This document shows, in pieces, positions 45,504 to 53,943 of a stretch of 64,000 nt of DNA (position 1 is its first letter; each line of letters starts with the position of its first letter). A model generated the notes under the pieces. That model did not search any database and was not told the DNA's origin. It saw only the letters and a list, made by a program, of their open reading frames with translations. This stretch comes from JAKZVK01 sp965237575 (lineage in GTDB: Bacteria; Acidobacteriota; Terriglobia; Bryobacterales; UBA6623): positions 248,001 through 312,000 of the forward strand of contig CBDEGI010000002.1 in assembly GCA_965237575.1 (NCBI GenBank), read 5' to 3'. Made by a program: the position numbers and the translations under genes.

Positions 45504-45711
45504 GGCGAAGGCAGGATGGGTGTCGTCCAACCGAGCCGTGACCGTGAGGGAGCGGTCCGACGATGATCGGTCAAACCATCTCGCACCACAGGATCACCGA
45601 AAAACTAGGCGAAGGCGGGATGGGTATCGTCCAACCGAGCCGTGACCGTGAGGGAGCGGTCCGATGATGATCGGCCAAACCATCTCGCACTACAAGATTA
45701 CCGGCAAGCTC
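45504..45711. repeat. Two extra 104-bp tandem copies of a REP plus kinase 5' end
   Basis: The units 45504-45607 and 45608-45711 each contain the kinase glycine loop (GEGGMGIV), then a REP-like sequence (AACCGAGCCGTGACCGTGAG...GCGGTCCGA), then a fresh start MIGQTISH. A related REP copy (48585-48620) lies directly after the stop of the kinase gene. The result is two abortive kinase starts before the full gene at 45667. Confidence 0.75.
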
Positions 45712-48583
45712 GGTGAAGGCGGGATGGGTGTCGTTTACAAGGCCGAGGACATCAAGCTACGCCGCATCGTTGCTCTCAAGTTTCTTTCCACCGCCGCGCT
45801 GGGGGACGAAGATGAAAAAGCCCGCTTCTCTCGAGAAGCGCAGGCGGCCGCGATGCTCGATCATCCCAATATCGCCGCGGTCCACGACATCGAAGAAATG
45901 GATGGCCGGACGTTCATGGCTATGGCTTTCATCGATGGGCCGACGATTGGCGAAAAGGTCAAAGAGCGTCCACTCAAGATGGAAGAGGCGCTCGACATCG
46001 CGATCCAGATCTGCGAAGGGCTGAAGGAGGCCCACGAACAAGGCGTCACGCATCGCGATGTGAAGCCGGCGAACATTATGCTCACCCGCAAAGGCCGGGT
46101 GAAGATCACTGACTTTGGACTGGCTCACCTGGCGGGGCGATCGAAGCTCACGAAAAGCGGTACGACGTTGGGAACGCCGGCCTACATGTCTCCGGAACAG
46201 GCCTTAGGCGAGCCGACCGACCGCCGCTCGGACGTGTGGGGAGTCGCGATCGTGCTCTACGAGATGCTAGCGGGCCGTCCGCCGTTTGTCAGCGAGCATG
46301 AGCAAGCGATCATCTACTCGATCATCAACGAAGACCCCGAGCCGTTGACAGCCGTGCGCACCGGCCTGCCGACGGAGCTGGACCGCGTCATGTTCAAGGG
46401 CCTGGCTAAGAGGCCCGCGGAGCGCTACCAGCATGTGGACGACATGCTCGTGGACCTGCGCAGGTTGCAGAAGAAGCTGGAGGCGGACAGATCCGCAAGC
46501 CAAACCAGTCCGCCAGCCGTCACAGTCGGGACGCAATCTGTTGCGCCCGGCCGGTCCGAACCGGCCGCGGAAACGCGCGCTCAGCAGGCCTCACCCCTAC
46601 ACCCGGAAGCGGATTCCATTGACGAAACCGTCTTCCCCTACCACGTCATCGAACGCCTCAGCGAAAAAGACGACAGCGTAGTCTACCGCGCCGAAGACAC
46701 CCAGCTCCACCGGTCGGTCGCGATTCGTGTTGTCCCTGAATTCGAGGCCCACAACCTTGAAAAGCGCCGCCAACTGCAGCGCCGCGGAATGTTCGGGATG
46801 GCGGCGTTGGCCGTACTGTCGCTGGCTTTTGGCGTTTCTCAGTGGCTCGGCAAACCCTCGGCAACCGAGGCGATGCCGCTGCGCAAGTTCTCGTTCACGC
46901 CGCCCGAGAAGCTGAGTCGACAGTGGGCTGACTTGCACGTAGCTGTTTCACCCAATGGCAGATACGTCGCCTTCGTCGCAGGCGATGCGCGGTCGGTGTG
47001 GATCCGCGACCTGGCCAACGAGCAGGCGCGTGAGATCCCAGGGACCGAGAACGCACAGTTCCCGTTCTGGTCGCCCGACAGCCAGTTCGTTGGGTTCGGC
47101 ACGGACAAAGAGCTAAAAAAGATCTCTGTCGAAGGCGCGACTACGATCACCCTTCCCAGGGACCGAGAACGCACAGATTTTCGGTACTCTTTGTGAGTTG
47201 CCATTCCGGTACTCTTTCGGGGGCTCCTGGAGCCCGGACGGCGACTCGATCGTGTTCGCATCGGATAACCCCGTGAAGCTCTATGAAGTCCCGGCTCGCG
47301 GAGGGACCCCGAAGCTGCTCTTCGAGCCGGAAGACTCGGAGAAGGGGCCGCACGCCATCTTCCCGCATTTCCTGCCCCCCGAAGCAGCAGCGCGTAGTGT
47401 GGTGTTTGCAAAGGGGTCGCCCTCCAATACGGAGATCGTTCTCAAGAACCTCGAAACCGGAGAGCGGTCGTCCTTTGGTACCGGAGTCTTTCCTCGGTAT
47501 TCCTCGACTGGACATATTGTCTACCAGACCAATGACAGAGACGGCGGGCTCTGGGCACTTCCCTTCTCGATCAAGACGCTACAGCCGACCGGCGAGGCGT
47601 TCCCGATTGCGCAAGATGTTGGGTCCCCGAGCATCGCCACCGACGGCACCTTGGTGTATGCCGACTTTGACGCGGGGGGTGGCCTTCAACAACTCGTTTG
47701 GATCGATCGAGAGGGCAGGAAGCTCGGGGAGATCGGCCAGCCGCAGGAGTCTATCGGTAATCCGGATCTTTCGCCGGACGAGCGGCGCGTCGCTGCCCCG
47801 GGGATCGAAGGCGACAACCGTGATATCTGGATCCACGATACGGATCGTCCCGTCAAGACCCGCTTCACATTCGATCGTGCCTGGGTTGCCGCCTGGACCC
47901 CTTCGGGCAAGGAGATCACCTTCACTTCGGCGCGGAGCGGGAACGCGGACCTGTTCACGAAGCCCGCCGACGGCAGCGGCGAGGCCGAGGTATTGGTTGG
48001 CACCCCTGTACGCGAAGGCACACCCGAGTGGTCGCTGGACGGCAGGTATCTAATCTACAACCCGCGTGAACCCGAAACCCAGCGGGACCTGGCGTATCGC
48101 GAACGGCAGCAGGACGGGAGTCTGGGCGAGGCCGTCGTGTTCCTCCAAACCGAGTTCGAAGACGCCGCGCCGAAGTTCTCGCCGGACGGCCGGTTCGTCG
48201 TGTATACGTCCGATGAGTCGGGGCGTTTTGAAGTCTACGTGCGAAGCTTCCCAGAAGGCACTGGGAGGCGGCAAATCTCGATCGGCGGCGGCACCCAGCC
48301 GCGCTGGAGCCGGGACGGGAAAGAGATCTTCTATGTCGAGCGTGACACCTTGATGGTGGTCGGTGTGACCACGACGCCGAGCTTTTCAACGGAATCCCCA
48401 GAGGTCTTGTTTGAGCACCCCGGCCTTTTTGCCGACCCTCAAGTGTCGCCGCAATACGACGTGGCGAACGACGGCCGGCGATTTGTGCTCCGAGAGACGC
48501 TCGAGGCCGACAAGCCCATCTCAATCCACGTCGTCCAAAACTGGTTCGCCGAGTTCAAAGACCGCCAAACCGGCGGGCAGTAA
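45667..48583 (+). pseudogene. Ser/Thr protein kinase with TolB-like propeller, broken by a 37-bp insertion
   Basis: The first frame (to 47196) has an intact Hanks kinase: GEGGMGVVYKAED, VALKFL lysine, HRDVKPANIM, TDFGLAHLAGRSKLTKSGTT, GTPAYMSPEQ, SDVWGVAIVLYEMLAGRPPF. After a linker, residues 325-365 resemble a second, decayed N-lobe (YHVIERLSEKDDSVVYRAED, VAIRVVPE), then one membrane span (FGMAALAVLSLAFGVSQWL) and the start of an extracellular beta-propeller. The second frame (47198-48583) continues the propeller (GGSWSPDGDSIVF, DAAPKFSPDGRFVVYTSDES, QPRWSRDGKEIFYV). Positions 47155-47191 (37 nt) split them; without these bases the protein is 959 residues. The truncated form still has the whole kinase domain and the membrane span, so it may be active but lacks its sensor. 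Confidence 0.85.
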
Positions 48584-48584
48584 A

Positions 48585-48620
48585 ACCGAGCCGTGACCGT
48601 CAGGAAGCGGTCCGAGACGA
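48585..48620 (+). repeat. REP copy after the kinase gene
   Basis: AACCGAGCCGTGACCGTCAGG and the following AAGCGGTCCGAGA match the repeat found twice upstream of the kinase gene (about 45529 and 45633) in the same orientation. The gene is therefore flanked by direct copies, which would allow recombination or mobilisation. Confidence 0.6.
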
Positions 48621-48695
48621 ACCCGCCCCAACGCAATACTGCGATAGAGACCCACCGAGTGCCCAAGCGACAAGTGGCGACACCTCCAGGCTTGC

Positions 48696-49088
48696 CTACT
48701 CGGCCGCTCCACCCGTCCCCCGCCGGTTGATCATGAATGTTGCCGTGTCGTGCAGAAAGGGTCGCAAAACTTCCACGGCTTGCGGCGCCAGTTGTGATTC
48801 GTCGAGCGCGCGGTCCATCAACTCGACCCAGCGGTTGCGCGCCCGCTCGTCAATCGCAAAGGGGTTGTGCCGCATGCGCAGACGTGGGTGACCTCGCTGC
48901 TCGATGTACCGCGGCGGCCCGCCGAACCGGAAGATCAGAAAATCACCCAAGCGCTCTTCGGCCCCAGCCAAATCGTCAGCGGGATACATCGGCCCCAGGA
49001 CATCGTCTCCCGGTACCTGCGAATAGAAGTTGCGAGTAAGCCGCCGAAAGCCCTCCTCGCCAATCATCTCGTAAACAGAAATCCCCAT
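48696..49088 (-). CDS. glbO: Truncated haemoglobin, group II (GlbO-like)
   Basis: 130 residues, normal for the family. SVYEMIGEEGFRRLTRNFYS begins the 2-on-2 globin fold; YPADDLAGAEERLGDFLIFR and GGPPRYIEQRGHPRLRMRHN contain the proximal His (HPRLRMRH) typical of trHbO. WVELMDRALDE carries the distal-side Trp found in group II. These haem proteins bind O2, NO or peroxide and often support respiration or NO detoxification. No operon partner. Confidence 0.88.
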   Translation of the reverse strand: MGISVYEMIGEEGFRRLTRNFYSQVPGDDVLGPMYPADDLAGAEERLGDFLIFRFGGPPRYIEQRGHPRLRMRHNPFAIDERARNRWVELMDRALDESQLAPQAVEVLRPFLHDTATFMINRRGTGGAAE

Positions 49089-49230
49089 TCTAGCTTCGCC
49101 ATCCTAGCGTCACTGCGCTGCGTGCATCACGCCCCGTTTCGTCGTAGTGTACTCAGAGCCGGGCTCTGTTCGGCGGCCATCCCTCCAGGTCGTCCAGGAT
49201 GGATCTTGAACTTCAGGCCCTGATCAAGGT

Positions 49231-49659
49231 CTACAGAACAGCCAGATGTTCTTGCTCAGCCCCTACCACGGCGGACAGGGGAATCGCTCGGTCAAACGTC
49301 GCCAAGCGCCCGTCTCTTTGGACCGCCATTGAAAGCAGGTACAAGTCCGTCACCTGCTTGGGGCCTAAGATCCGCTCCGACCGGAATCGGTCTCTCTCGG
49401 TGATCGAAAAGTCGTCCGGCCAGAACGCGTGCCCCTGTTGGCGCGCCGCCTTTCGAAGAATCTGCATCGCGGCGGGTGTGGAAACGGAGTTGGGGTAGCC
49501 GGGTTGGGACAACACACGTACAAAGCCGTTCTGGGTTAGAGGACAAGACGCCCAGCCCGACGCGCGGTTTTTTCGCCACCAAGCGTGTGCCCGATCGTGA
49601 TGGACGTGCCCTGGGTCGAAGAGCGCGATGAGTACGTTAACGTCAAACAGGATCCTCAT
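49231..49659 (-). CDS. vapC: VapC-type PIN-domain ribonuclease toxin
   Basis: 142 residues. PIN acidic residues: Asp6 in ILFDVNVLIALFD, the Asp of VTDLYLLSMAV (about 105) and the Asp of ATFDRAIP (about 123), with PLTQNGFVRVLS in between as in the VapC subfamily that starts MRxLFDVNVLIAL. It cuts tRNA or rRNA when freed from the antitoxin. It overlaps the antitoxin gene by 4 bp on the minus strand. Confidence 0.9.
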   Translation of the reverse strand: MRILFDVNVLIALFDPGHVHHDRAHAWWRKNRASGWASCPLTQNGFVRVLSQPGYPNSVSTPAAMQILRKAARQQGHAFWPDDFSITERDRFRSERILGPKQVTDLYLLSMAVQRDGRLATFDRAIPLSAVVGAEQEHLAVL

Positions 49660-49889
49660 TCTCCCGCATCTTCCTCGAGCAACTGGTCTACCTGGCGGAC
49701 GGTAACGATGTTTCGCTGCCCGGGGAGCAACTCGAAACCATTGCGTACCACCGAGGTTTCGGCCGGCCGGCGCTGGAGCGCTGCCCGAGCCAGCTCGGAA
49801 AGCGCCTTGCCCGCACTCTTCTTTTCGACGGCCGCCAACTCCTTCGCCGCCAAGAGCACATCATCATCGATGTCTAGTGTGGTGCGCAT
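49656..49889 (-). CDS. vapB: VapB-type ribbon-helix-helix antitoxin
   Basis: 77 residues. The N-terminus MRTTLDIDDDVLLAAKELAA is an RHH/CopG-like DNA-binding strand-helix, and the C-terminal half (FELLPGQRNIVTVRQVDQLL) would wrap the toxin. Directly upstream of and overlapping the PIN toxin; together they should autoregulate. Complete at both ends, so this pair appears functional, unlike the RelBE-like pair near 2 kb. Confidence 0.85.
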   Translation of the reverse strand: MRTTLDIDDDVLLAAKELAAVEKKSAGKALSELARAALQRRPAETSVVRNGFELLPGQRNIVTVRQVDQLLEEDAGE

Positions 49890-50020
49890 ACATCTGATGA
49901 TAGCACATCACCTAACGTAGCCTGGAAAGCTCTCACGGTCGGTCCCACCACCGAACCCGCGAGGAGCACCCATTGCCGGCTGGCTCTTACCGATCGGTCA
50001 TTGCGTATAGTGTGCCTGCC
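49890..50020. other. Intergenic gap upstream of vapBC
   Basis: A short AT-richer stretch (CATACATCTGATGATAGCACATCA, shown in parts) before vapB likely holds its promoter and operator. Nothing else is recognised. Confidence 0.25.
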
Positions 50021-50303
50021 ATGCGCAAACATACTCTCCTCGTCCTGTCCTTCCTGCTGGCCACCGCCCCTTTGTGATGCTGATCGATGCCCCGGCGTCT
50101 CATCGCGAGGGCCCGGTTTTGCTGAACGTGCTGCGTTACACCGATCTGCCTGAGGTAGCGGCGCTGCTCGCGCCCCCGAGGAGTACCGCTTCGCGCAGGG
50201 GATCGACACGCTGCACGGCAAGGCGGACTCCTTGTCGCTGACCATGAGCATCCAGGTGGCCCTCAACGGCCGGCACGACCATGCCTTCGCGTCGGGGCTA
50301 TAA
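50021..50303 (+). pseudogene. Remnant of a secreted alpha/beta-hydrolase-type protein
   Basis: The ATG at 50021 begins a signal-peptide-like sequence (MRKHTLLVLSFLLATAP) that meets a stop at once. Other frames then give LIDAPASHREGPVLLNVLRY, TDLPEVAALLAP, and, after another shift, EEYRFAQGIDTLHGKADSLS ending at TAA 50301. The middle piece resembles the C-terminal region of dienelactone-hydrolase or acetyl-xylan-esterase-like enzymes (NVLRYTDLPExAALxAPR). Only the two ends survive with a large internal deletion. The rest of the 50304-50498 gap has a palindromic repeat (50429-50452). Confidence 0.5.
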
Positions 50304-50498
50304 CGAGGGAAGCTGTTGAAGGGAACATGCCTTGCCCACTCTCATCTGTGCTGACCGAGCATGGATAATGCCATTCGTAGGGGCGGGCTTCCCAAGCTGT
50401 AGTCTGCTTCTTCAGTGCGCTTCGCGATGTAGGGGCACGGCATGCCGTGCCCGCGGCGCCTAAGCCGGCGGCTGCTTCACTGTTATACCTGACCTGTT

Positions 50499-51494
50499 CT
50501 ACTCGGCGATGTCGGGCTCGATCACGGCGACGCCCATCTTGTCGAATACGCGATGCAGCGCTTGCAGTTGCCGCCGGTTGCGGTAGGTGCCGACGATCGC
50601 TCCGCCCGAGCCCGCGAACTTGGCGGTCGCGCCGGCGTTGCGGGCGGCGTCGATCATCTCGCGATTCCCGCGGCTGACCTTGTACACCCGGGCCCGCAAG
50701 TCGAAGTTGGCGTCGACGAGTCGGCCGATCGTGTCGCGGTCCCCGTCGAGCAATGCCTGACGGCCCTGCTCGGCGATGCCTGCCCATTTCTTCATGGCGT
50801 TGACGACCTTCGTCTCTCCGCGGTTGAAGCGAGTCCGAATGTCGTTGTGGAACACCTCCGTCCCTTCGCTCAAGCTCGTGCGGTAGGCGACGTAGACGTT
50901 CGGGAGCAGCGACGGATCGAGGACCTCGTAGTCACCATAGCCTTGCTTCTTCATGAGGCGCTCGGCGAAGTCCATGTAGACGAGCCCTTCGTACACTTGG
51001 ATCACCCGGTCCTGTAGACCCGCCGACACGCCTAACTCCTGGGTCTCGGTCTCGAGGGCCAGCCGCGCCTGAATCGGCGGCGGGATCGCGATGTCGAAGT
51101 ACCGCATCAACGCGCGCAACGCGGCCGTGATGATGGCGCTCGACCCGCCCAGCCCCAGCCGCTGCGGAATCGTCGACTCGTACTCGATCGTGAAGTTACG
51201 ATTCGGAAGCGCGATGCCCTGCTCGCCGCAGTAATCGCAGAAGCGCATCAGCAGGGCTTGGATGATCCGAATGCCGCCATAGTAGCCGCGCCATTGGGTC
51301 GTACGCCGCAAGTCTTCGAGGTTTTCCCACAGTGGGAAGTCCGCGTTCGAGGGCTTGATCTCGAGCCGGGCGCTCGGATAGAGCAGCACGCGCGCCCGAA
51401 AATTCCGCAAGATGAACGAAATGGTCTTGCCGTGATAGCCGTCGCTCGGGTTACCGAGAAAGCCGACACGGGCGTAGGCGTAAGTCTCAATCAT
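50499..51494 (-). CDS. GHMP-family kinase, glucuronokinase-like
   Basis: 331 residues. N-terminal substrate region YAYARVGFLGNPSDGYHGKT; ATP motif IPQRLGLGGSSAIITAAL (about 109-126), the PxxxGLGSSA signature; VSAGLQDRVIQVYEGLVYMD; C-terminal GATAKFAGSGGAIVGTYRN motif 3. The GNPSDGYHG opening resembles plant-type glucuronokinases and related sugar-1-kinases. It probably phosphorylates a sugar acid or hexose at C1, but the partner nucleotidyltransferase is not nearby. Stands alone on the minus strand. Confidence 0.82.
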   Translation of the reverse strand: MIETYAYARVGFLGNPSDGYHGKTISFILRNFRARVLLYPSARLEIKPSNADFPLWENLEDLRRTTQWRGYYGGIRIIQALLMRFCDYCGEQGIALPNRNFTIEYESTIPQRLGLGGSSAIITAALRALMRYFDIAIPPPIQARLALETETQELGVSAGLQDRVIQVYEGLVYMDFAERLMKKQGYGDYEVLDPSLLPNVYVAYRTSLSEGTEVFHNDIRTRFNRGETKVVNAMKKWAGIAEQGRQALLDGDRDTIGRLVDANFDLRARVYKVSRGNREMIDAARNAGATAKFAGSGGAIVGTYRNRRQLQALHRVFDKMGVAVIEPDIAE

Positions 51495-51608
51495 CGGGAT
51501 TGGCGGCTGCGGGTCCGGGATGATGGGCGTGCGGACACACGCCCGGCGGCTTCGGCCGTCGGCGCCAAACTCGGCGGCCGGCCTACGTGTTTCCTCCCGC
51601 AGCGAGGC

Positions 51609-51920
51609 TCAAGCGGCCGACTCGCGCATCGCGTCGTCGGATGGCAGCAGGGCCCACAAGATGACGTACGCGAACAGGCCCGGCATGAAAGGCAACAGCG
51701 AGGCGCCGGTCCAGCCGAGCCGCACCAGCGTGACGTCAACGTTGTAACGGCGCGCGACGCCTTCGCAGACGCCCGCGACTCGGCGGTCACTCGCCGAACG
51801 CCGCAACTTGCGGCGCACCACGTGCCCGGCCCAACGGCCCTCGTCTTCCATACCCCGGCCGCACTGCGGGCAGAAACGGTCACCTTCCTCCAGCGGGAAA
51901 CGGCAGGTCGTGCAATACAT
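51609..51920 (-). CDS. PspC-domain protein with an N-terminal zinc ribbon
   Basis: 103 residues. The first ~25 residues carry two CxxC pairs (YCTTCRF, FCPQCGRG), a zinc ribbon. The PspC domain follows (LRRSASDRRVAGVCEGVARR, YNVDVTLVRLGWTGASL) with one membrane segment (LLPFMPGLFAYVILWALL). PspC proteins sense or signal membrane stress. Here it is a single gene with no PspA or PspF beside it. Confidence 0.88.
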   Translation of the reverse strand: MYCTTCRFPLEEGDRFCPQCGRGMEDEGRWAGHVVRRKLRRSASDRRVAGVCEGVARRYNVDVTLVRLGWTGASLLPFMPGLFAYVILWALLPSDDAMRESAA

Positions 51921-52028
51921 ACCTCCCTGAGGCTACCGCAAGGTTGGCCGCGAGGCAAGGGCCTATGTCGGATCGGCAGAATCTTCTCAGGGAAGCAACC
52001 CTGGCGCGATCGGTATGAGGCTCCGTGA

Positions 52029-52465
52029 TCAAAACACCTTCTTCGAATCCAGCAGGATCGTCACGGGCCCTTCGTTGGTCAACTCCACCTGCATCATGGC
52101 CTGGAATACGCCGGTCGCGACCCGCAAGCCCTCCGCCCGCAGTCCCTCCACGTACGCCTGATACAAAGTGTCGGCCTTCTCCGGAGCCGCCTCGGCCGCC
52201 GGCCCTTACGGCAGTCGCCGAACAGAGTGAACTGCGAAACCACCAGCACCGCGCCGCCGGCATCGACCACCGAGGCATTCATCTTCCCCGCCGCATCTTG
52301 GAAGATCCGTAGCCCCGCGGTCTTCTTCACCAGGTACGCTGCGTCGGACTGATCGTCTTGCTTCTCGACACCCAACAACACGAGAAGCCCCAGGCCAATC
52401 GCCCCGACGCTCTCGCCGCCGACTCTCACGTCCGCCCGGCTCACCCGTTGAACGACCGCTCGCAT
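52029..52465 (-). pseudogene. dtd: D-aminoacyl-tRNA deacylase, frameshifted
   Basis: The start MRAVVQRVSRADVRVGGESV (ATG 52465) and the catalytic-pocket motif VVSQFTLFGDCRKGRRP are intact. Near 52200 the frame shifts, and the SFxxAxxP segment after GRRP is missing. The end reads in the next frame: EKADTLYQAYVEGLRAEGLR and the Gly-cisPro motif NEGPVTILLDSKKVF up to the TGA at 52029. Dtd hydrolyses D-amino acids and glycine mischarged on tRNA. It may be a true loss or a sequence error, as overall length is nearly normal. Confidence 0.75.
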
Positions 52466-52680
52466 CCGGTACTCCTCTCCCGCAAAAACTCCTCTCCCGC
52501 AAAACGTGCGGCGCAGCGTGCTCCACCCGTACGCGCCGGTCCAGAGCAGCTCAGCCGGCGCCCAGGGGGTCGAGGGCAATTGTAACAGCGAGACGTCGGC
52601 GCCCCGGTTGGGCGGACACAGCGGTCCGCCCCTACATTGGCAGCCGAGCCCGGCAGGCCGGTTGCGGATTACGGCCATCG

Positions 52681-52905
52681 TCAAGCCATTCCAGCGCGGA
52701 TGGAGTCGACCAGTTCGTCGGTGATTTCAGGCGGATCGCCGCCGTCTTTGGACCTCGACCAACTGAAGCCGGGGCCGAAGAGTTCGAAGATCTCGTCGTT
52801 TTCATCGAACCAGCAGAAGAAGGTCATAGGCTTCAACTCGGGGTGGTAACGCCGCTCGAGGTCACCGACCTGACGCCGGAATGGGTGGTAGTAGAGTCGG
52901 GTCAT
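52681..52905 (-). CDS. Hypothetical small protein
   Basis: 74 residues: MTRLYYHPFRRQVGDLERRY, then an acidic/aromatic middle (FFCWFDENDEIFELFGPGFS) and an acidic helix (EITDELVDSIRAGMA). I do not recognise a family. No membrane segment or signal peptide. Composition and third-position GC fit coding DNA. No operon partner is evident. Confidence 0.5.
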   Translation of the reverse strand: MTRLYYHPFRRQVGDLERRYHPELKPMTFFCWFDENDEIFELFGPGFSWSRSKDGGDPPEITDELVDSIRAGMA

Positions 52906-53040
52906 TTTGCATCCTTTCTGAGTTTTGCGCTTTCGTCCTACCGTTCATTGGCCAGGGCCGAAACGCCTCACGGGTCCCTTGCGGCCGCGGATGTGGGCCG
53001 CGGCGCGGGCACGGCATGCCGTGCCCCTACGTTTTTCGGG

Positions 53041-53550
53041 TCATTTCTTTTCGTTGGGGGCGACTTCTTCGAGGTCGGCGATGCGGTCGGCCAGGTCGCC
53101 GTAGGCGCCCGAGCGGAAGGCGAAGTCGAGCGCGGTGCGGATGAGGGTGGCACGGCCGGTTTCGATGAGCTGGTCGGACTCGATCAGGTCGTACATGGCC
53201 CTGACCGCCTGGGTCGCCCCTTGTTGGAGGTGCGTCGAGGCTTGCCCGAGGGCCTCGTTGTGCAGTTGGCGGAGTCGTTTTTGGAACTGCTTGTCGTCTT
53301 GCAGCCAGCGGCGGATGGTGCGATCGTGGACGCCGACCTGGCGGGCGGCCGCTCTGAGGGTGGGGCAGGTGAGTAGGGCGGAGAGGGCCTGTTCCTGCGA
53401 TGGTTTGAGCGCCGGTTCCTCCTGGTCGCTGGCTTCCCGGTCGCGGGAGGGTGAGGGCATCTCGAATAGCGGCCCGCGATGTCCGTTTTTGTACGCTTTT
53501 GTCCTGTTTTGCCCGCTCTCTACAGGGGCTGGTAACGATTTCTCGCTCAT
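53041..53550 (-). CDS. Helix-turn-helix protein of phage/terminase-small-subunit type
   Basis: 169 residues. A disordered basic N-terminus is followed by an HTH (LTCPTLRAAARQVGVHDRTI, RRWLQDD, about 60-88). Then a long helical part (FQKRLRQLHNEALGQASTHL, QQGATQAVRAMYDL) ends in an acidic tail. The arrangement resembles the phBC6A51-like/terminase small subunit HTH proteins, found in prophages and in isolated chromosomal copies. No other phage gene is present. It is divergent from the STAND ATPase gene at 53944 and could regulate it (inference). Confidence 0.6.
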   Translation of the reverse strand: MSEKSLPAPVESGQNRTKAYKNGHRGPLFEMPSPSRDREASDQEEPALKPSQEQALSALLTCPTLRAAARQVGVHDRTIRRWLQDDKQFQKRLRQLHNEALGQASTHLQQGATQAVRAMYDLIESDQLIETGRATLIRTALDFAFRSGAYGDLADRIADLEEVAPNEKK

Positions 53551-53943
53551 GGGTCACCTCGCATGGCACCGGTGCGGATCGGTGACCGGTTGGGGCAAGC
53601 GGTATCGTGCGCGGTGGGCAGGGTCGTCTGCCGTGGTGAAGTCTGCCGCTATTGCCTTGTTGGACTTGGAAGTTTGAGCCAACGTTTTCCTCGCCCCCAG
53701 TATACGGGCCGGTGGTGGGGCGGCAGGGTGGTTGGAGGGGTAAGTGGTTGAAGGGATGAGGGAAAAATTTTTTGAAAATCTGTGATTGAATAGGCGAAGG
53801 GAAGGGATTTGGTGGTGAGTCGGGTGGCCTGGTTTGCATTGAGGCGGATTTACCCCTTACTTGCGTTCGGGGCTCGGTTTCGTTTGGTGATACCTGTGTT
53901 TGTGAGATCGGATTTGTTCTAAACTGCTGGGCACGAGCCGGAT

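Noticed and set aside
45504..45711. 104-bp repeats considered as a CRISPR or attachment array
   Set aside because: They are duplicated kinase 5' ends plus REP, with no spacer diversity.
53041..53550. Prophage suggested by the terminase-like HTH
   Set aside because: No capsid, portal, tail, integrase or lysis gene within the window.
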